DNA of 64,000 nucleotides, from assembly GCA_002964805.2 (NCBI GenBank), contig PUDQ02000004.1, positions 234,399 through 298,398 of the forward strand. Reading direction: 5' to 3'. A program made the translations under genes and the position numbers. Source of the stretch: Trametes villosa (Eukaryota > Basidiomycota > Agaricomycetes > Polyporales > Polyporaceae). Shown piece after piece: positions 58,795 to 64,000 of this stretch (positions are counted from its first letter, which is position 1; each line of letters begins with the position of its first letter). The notes beneath the pieces were generated by a model that was not told the DNA's origin, did no database searches, and saw only the letters and a program-made list of their open reading frames with translations.

Positions 58795-59280
58795 GCTGGC
58801 GTCCGGTGGGTGCGGTTTGCCAGAGTGAGGGTGAGTGTGGCGAGTGGGAGTGTCAGTGTGGCGAGGGTGTGTTGAGAGGGAGAAGAGGCTAAGTTGCCCA
58901 GGCCACGCGTACAAACGAGCTGGAAGCCCGTAAGGACCATGCGCGGGCTTTCCTATTCAAGGTTAGCACCGACGCGGGTCGTATTGTGGTTGGTATTGTC
59001 ACGAACCGCGTTGTCCGAACCGCGTCCTACCGCAGTGCAGGACCATGCCCCGCCACCGCGGCCCAAGCGCGTGACGTCAGGCCTATTGAGCGCATTGTCC
59101 GATCGCGTCGATCGCCGATTAGCATTTTGTGCCTCGATCGCCGATCCGCCTTCTGTGCCTGATCGGATCGACGCGTACGTCATCTGCAGAACTGAGCAGA
59201 ACACTGGTACTGATGAGCGCAAGAGTAAAGTACTGCGCATGGGGTGCCATAAATGTCATAGCAATTGTACGTAGGATACA
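58795..59280. other. Spacer with a short tandem duplication
   Basis: The 486 bp between two minus-strand genes contain two imperfect copies of a 25-26 bp unit (GATCGCCGAT, then TTTTGTGCCT or TTCTGTGCCT) at about 59110-59160, within a GATCG-rich stretch. TGTGAGTGTGGCGAGTG-like repeats lie at 58830-58870. No gene is seen. Confidence 0.6.
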
Positions 59281-60865
59281 CTAATCGTCGTCGGAGAGGA
59301 TGATAACTTCTTGCCCTTGCTCAACCCGGGTCCGCAGGGGTTTCTCCTCCACCTTGGCAGTGACTGATTCGTCATCGGAGACCTCGATGATCTCTGCATT
59401 GTCTTGACGCAGACTGTGTGCGCTCGCGCCCGCGCCGCTGCGGTGGTCGTTGCGGTGGCGCCTCCGCTTAGCCGAGGACACAAGGGCAGGGGACCTCGCG
59501 CGGCGTTTGCCAAGCGCTTTGCGCGAGACACTCGGACCAGCCTCCGCGCCACCGTGGTCCTCCACCTTGGGCCCGAGCGCTTTCGCCGCCCAGTGCCTGC
59601 GCACCATCTCCATTGCGTCCGGTAGATCGGGCGAGGAGACCGGAGACAAAGAGAGACGGTCGCGGGGTGGGGTGCTGGAGCGGCGCCACGGAGAGTTCGA
59701 AGCGCCGGGAGTGGCCTGTCCGGCGGAAGAAGGGGACGAGGGGCGAAGCGGGGAAGAAGACGTGAACGCATCCAGTTCCGCGGCGTGGTCGAGCAGAGAC
59801 GGGAGGCGGCGCTGAAGTGGGCTGCCGCCGTGCGCGGGGGCGAGCAGAGCGCGGGGTGAGCGCACTGGTGCGACGAGCCGCTGATACTCGGCGAGTTCGG
59901 GCATGTCGAAGACGTCCTCGGCCTTGTAAAGCACCGCCCGTTCTGCGGGGAAGTACTGCGGCTCGTGAGGCTTTGGATATTCCGACCAGCGCCGCGTGTC
60001 GCTGATCCACTGGAGGAAGGTCGGCTTGCGGCGAGCACTTCGGTCTACACCTAGGATCTCGTCGAGTTTGGGCTGCCGGAAAGCGAATTGGACACGTTCG
60101 CCTTCGTCGCGTGGGATGCCGTCCGCGGTGAGCTCGAGGGGTGGCTTGCCGTTCTGAGGCCGGCGTTAGACTGCGACTACAGTGCGGAGTAGCGCGGGCG
60201 TACCTCAGTATACACGTATACCATCACCGTAGTGACCGGGTTCCGAGGACGACCGGGCTGGTTGGAGGATGCCGCGGTGGCGGAGGAGTGCGCGCGAGAT
60301 TGCGAGTTGCTTATGGAGCTGCCGTTCGCAGGAGTCGTCGGTCCACTCGTCGTCGGAGGTGGCCAGATGTCTTCGCCCTCGCGGAGGCGAAAGCTCCACA
60401 ACAAACAGTTGGTGGCGTTGTCTTTGTTGTTGTAGGGGGGCATCTGCAGTTCCGCGAGCCGATTGAGCAGGTCGACGCGCTTGTCCTTGGTCATTTGGAG
60501 GGGTAGACGGGAGCGGTGAAGACGGCAGGGGTGGGGACGTCCTTCGTCATCCTTGGCGAGACACTGGATGAACGGGCATTAGCCCAAGGTCACCGGGTAA
60601 CATGGCAGCGGGCACTCACGATCTCGAATACAACTCCTACATTTACAAAATTCTTCGACCCATACGAGGCCTGGTAGAGGTGGTTCGCGCCGAGCGCGCA
60701 CAGGCGTAGCGCGTTGGTGAGCTCGGCCTTCGGAGGCAGGCGAGCGTCGACCATGTTCTTAACGCGAGGATCGCTGCCTCTGGCTGACATCCTGCCGGGT
60801 CCGGGCATGGTAGGCGGCGTCGTGGTAGCGGGGGGTACGGGGATAGGTGCAGACGATCCTGTCAT
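59281..60865 (-). CDS. Unknown protein of the mobile-element block
   Basis: Three exons in phase give about 490 residues. Exon 1 starts MTGSSAPIPVPPATTT (60865) and includes RVKNMVDARLPPKAELTNAL, ASYGSKNFVNVGVVFEI. It splices (ATC|TGT) to a second exon with QMTKDKRVDLLNRLAEL and NCLLWSFRLREGEDIWPP, then VTTVMVYVYTE|PPLELTADGIPRDEGERVQ, FAFRQPKLDEILG, PTFLQWISDTRRWSEYP, YFPAERAVLYKAEDVF. The C-terminal 200 residues are Ser/Pro/Arg-rich, with KRRARSP and KRRRHRN nuclear-signal-like clusters and an acidic end IILSDDD resembling a SUMO-interacting motif (hydrophobic residues followed by acids), as does IIEVSDDES. I do not recognise a function. Orientation and style match the 55.4-58.8 kb gene. 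Confidence 0.6.
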
Positions 60866-62128
60866 GTCGGCAGCCTTATATGCGCGTGCACCTGGCCACT
60901 ATGGTGATCTGTGGCCCAAGCACGCTTCGTCCGTATCGGCGGGCCAAAGCGAATCTCGATACCGATCGCGGGAGTTGACATTCGGCTGCGCACACTCGCC
61001 ATGGCCAGATACACCGAGAGGGGACCGTGCCCTGACGCAGGGACCGCATACATGTCCGAGCGTACTTTCACAGGTCATACGGTAGCACGCACGCGCAGGT
61101 ATCCACGAGAGTTAAGCTCCGCGTGGCGACAGGTAGAGGGAATAGTGTACAAGAGACGGGGGTAAAGGGGGAACAGTACGTGGAAGCATATGGTGTATGT
61201 GCTAGTGTCGCAGCCGGCAGCCGTGATAACCCACAGGAACTCGAGGACGTAAGAGTCGATCGAGTTCCCAGGTGGAACACCAAGTTCCACCGTGCAGTTG
61301 CTTGGAAGGTAATAGAGTTAGTAGAGAGACGGTAGTGCGATTCGTACCGTTGTGTGCCCCAGACCAGCGACCCTCTGCTTCCGAAACGGCTAGCTCCTGT
61401 TGTGTGCCATTGGACGGCGCGTGCATGTTGGGTCTTGCTGAGTGCGGGGATGCAGAGTGAGGTATATCTAGATAGGGTGCAGCATAGAAGCAGGGGGTCG
61501 CCAGGGGGGAGAGGAGCTGGTTGAGTGACGGAGTGCGCGAGAGAGACTTAGCGCCGCGACGCCGAATGCGCTAAGTCTCACGCTGCGCTGGAGTGCCATG
61601 TGCGAATTAGAGTTGTGCGACTCCGCACCAAAATCGAGTCCCAGAAACTCAAATCTTATTTCGGCTTACTGCGTGAACTTACTTTGCTTAACGCGGATCG
61701 TCGCCTCGGCATCCTCTTCGCTTCGCACGCGCATTCGCAACTGGCTTCGTCCCCGTCCTTCTCGCGTCTGTCTTCTCAGGTAGCGTCAATGTTACCGCGC
61801 TATTAACTGACCTGTACTAACATGCACTCATAGCCAGGATAGCCTCGAACACCACGCACAACCTCGACGTTCCCCACGCGACGTCGACCTCGCCCCGCTA
61901 CAACCGTCAAGCCCGTCAAGCCCGTCCCGCCCTCCCCCTCCCCTCTTCCCCCACTGTACGTATCCAGATCGTCTCTTACGACCTCTGGATACGTGCATAC
62001 CCGGTGACTTGTTGTCACCTGGGTTCCCCTCAAGAACGAACCTTCGGGAGGGTTTGCACGGCCGCTGCACGGTTCACGGACGATCGTAGACATTCCCTCA
62101 CTATCGCCGAATTCCGGTCACTATCACG
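60866..62128. promoter_or_regulatory. Divergent intergenic region of the mobile-element block with hairpin
   Basis: A 1.26 kb spacer separates the minus-strand gene starting at 60865 from the plus-strand gene starting at 62129, so it probably drives both. A perfect 11-bp stem GAGACTTAGCG / CGCTAAGTCTC with a 15-nt loop lies at 61543-61579. A short direct repeat GTCAAGCCC occurs twice at 61908-61924. No gene is supported inside. Confidence 0.5.
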
Positions 62129-64000
62129 ATGCCTCCGTTGCGGGAACAGCCTGGGCAGAACTATAGCGGTATGTCTGCGTTGCACACCGCGAACACGCTT
62201 TTGCTGACGTTGTCCCAGGACTTTGGACTTGGGCGGACGCTCTCGCCGCGGCCCCCACCTCGGACGACCTATGGGTTATCACGTCCCCGAATGTCGACTA
62301 CATCCCCAGCCCTCCGATCGGGATCGTCGAAGTCATCCTCCGCTCCGACTGTAGATACGGCATAGTCGACCCGATCCAGTACCCGCAGGTGTACTCGGAG
62401 GGGTGGGAGTACTTATGCATGATATCCCGACCGCATCCGGATCGCATCAACGACCTCGCTCTCTCCTTCACGCCTTCGCGCGACGATTTCGTGCTGCTGC
62501 AAGGCTCCATCATCAAATGCCTCGGCCTGCTTCGACCTGAAGTGGTGCAACCCCTCAGCGACGTCGTCGACCAACTCACATGCTCCATCCACGCAATTCC
62601 CATCGTGCATAACCATCTCGGCTGGCTACACATGGCCATGCTCCAGGCGCGGGATCGTTTACGCCAGTTCCCCTGCACGTTCCGCGATGTCAGCATGCAG
62701 GTCCGCGAAACGCAGCGGTACTGCCTGATGGCCCGCGCGTTCCTCGATTTCATGACCCTCAGTACCCCTGCCACGGGCGTGCGCCCCAATCCGGTCAATC
62801 GGCAGCTGATGGGTGCCTTCAGCACGGACCCGGCCATGGTCCAGCGGCTCTACGCCGCTGGCGTGCCTGTCTGGTATGTGCGCATGGACGTGTCCGTGCT
62901 CGCAGACGACCGGGTCCGCGCTGTCGTACCGCTCACGGCGCCGACTGGGATATGTACGACGATCGGTGAGGAGAAAGGCGAGGTCTTGTACCGCGGGCTC
63001 GTCGGACCAAAGCATCTCGCCGCCATGGCGCGCGGAGGACACACGTACCTCGACATCTGCCGCGCGCCGCTCCTCGCCGTCGACCAGGATGGCGGGTACC
63101 CCTCGCCGATCGGCCAGAAGGAGCATAAGCGCAATGCGCGTGGGGAGCCGTCTCAGAGCGCAGGACCAGTGCGCAACGCGGGACGTAGCGAGCGGGGAGG
63201 CAGCAGTCGAGCATCGGCGGCTCCTTGTGAGTAACAACTCCGATGCCATGTATTATCACTAACTAACATCGCAAGTAGACTCGAAGCCGCACCCCAGCCA
63301 GATTCGGGGCGTCAACAAATTCGAGCCGACAGTCCACGACTGGATGCCCGAGCCGCTGACTGCCTGGCAGAAGGCTATGGCCGCCGTCGACCTGTCCAGG
63401 CCCGCGAAGCCGCAGGGGGAAACGTGGGGATATTGGATCCCGGAACCCGGGCTGCTGCTGCGACCTTCGACGACGGACAGGCTACACCGCTACGTCGTCA
63501 ACTGGGTTCGATTGCGATCGGCGTGGCTCTACGTCCTTCGTTTGCGGGAAGCTCGTGTCACGAGGGTCCCGACGCAGTGGTGGCGGGACATTCTGTACGG
63601 CGCCACCGGTCAAGGCGAGAAGGACCCGACTAAACGAACCGCCCAACGGTGGCGTCAGATCGAGGATGTCTTCGGACAAGCCTTCGATCGCGTCGACTTC
63701 GATCCATCCCCATCTGGTGCCCCACTGTGGTTCAGGAAACCGATCTCGACGCTCAACACCCCCACCTGCCGTCCAATTATCTGGGAAGTCTGCGAACTCG
63801 GCTTCCGCCACGAACTGTTGGCCCTCGACCGCCTTCTCGTCACGTCGCGCGGGACTGGACTTACGGAAGAGCATCGAGAAGCACTCCTTGGGGAGGTGTT
63901 CCCCGATCGAGGTGTGTATAGCGTGTATGCGCTGCCTCACGTCGACAAGGACCTCGGCGTGAAGGGTGGGTTAGGAGCCGACCTGCCGCACCGGCGTGTG
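62129..64000 (+). CDS. Large unknown protein of the mobile-element block (3' partial)
   Basis: The start MPPLREQPGQNYS splices (AGCG|GA) to LWTWADALAAAPTSDDLW, IPSPPIGIVEVILRSDCRYG and a long exon with EGWEYLCMISRPHPDRI, FVLLQGSIIKCLGLL, CSIHAIPIVHNHLGW, FRDVSMQVRETQRYCL, RAFLDFMTLSTPATG, RLYAAGVPVWYVRMDVSVL. A Lys/Arg/Ser-rich linker follows. An intron near 63232-63280 joins APL|DSKPHPSQIRG (or Y at the same codon), then HDWMPEPLTAWQKAMAAVD, PTQWWRDILYGATGQGEKDP and WEVCELGFRHELLALDRLL. The frame runs off the window at VKGGLGADLPHRRV. At least 600 residues. I recognise the type as a recurrent Agaricomycete family of unknown function, common near transposons; no nuclease or polymerase motif is evident. 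Confidence 0.72.

Overview
The window is nuclear DNA of a filamentous basidiomycete, most likely a white-rot polypore (Agaricomycetes, Polyporales). The evidence is dense genes with many 50-60 nt GT-AG introns, GC-rich exons, two AA9 lytic polysaccharide monooxygenases, a DUF6535 protein, a polypore-type F-box family and NRPS-like adenylating reductase architecture. No rRNA, CRISPR array or prokaryotic feature was seen. Genes were modelled by eye from reading frames and splice signals, so conserved exons are reliable but some starts and terminal exons are not.

Layout. 1-385 is the 3' end of an F-box-family gene that has a full paralogue at 24.6-27.2 kb and a third decayed 3' end near 37.2 kb. 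551-4731 (-) is an adenylation-thiolation-reductase enzyme. 6.4-9.0 kb holds a single-pass membrane protein and an unresolved small gene. 9.5-12.7 kb is a divergent pair: CFIm25 (mRNA 3'-end processing) and an alpha/beta hydrolase whose second intron carries a 0.5 kb terminal-inverted-repeat element; a second copy lies at 27.46-27.89 kb. 12.8-22.5 kb is another divergent pair: a 1,546-residue DH-domain RhoGEF and a SulP-STAS-cNMP-binding transporter with a GC-AG intron. Dap1 (haem-binding P450 partner), the F-box gene, a microsomal P450 and a ZIP zinc transporter follow. 35.8-43.3 kb has two secreted AA9 LPMOs flanking a DUF6535 membrane protein. 43.6-49.6 kb is housekeeping: GINS subunit Sld5, NC2-alpha, an intron-containing tRNA-Gly(UCC), a cysteine-rich zinc-binding protein and a UCH37-type deubiquitinase with an enlarged active-site loop.

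From about 49.9 kb to the end the window is repeat-derived. A 5'-truncated Ty3/Gypsy chromovirus (RNase H-integrase-chromodomain) is followed in the env position by a large ORF with a coiled coil and then a polypurine tract and candidate LTR. Next to it lie three multi-exon genes of unknown function (55.4-58.8 kb -, 59.3-60.9 kb -, 62.1 kb to the edge +) that look like accessory genes of a large basidiomycete mobile element; perfect hairpins sit in the spacers.

The genes do not form one pathway. Local themes are lignocellulose attack (two LPMOs), membrane transport of anions and zinc, sterol/P450 chemistry (Dap1 and a P450) and core nuclear machinery. The most promising undescribed material is the three-gene block at 55-64 kb and the post-pol ORF of the retroelement.
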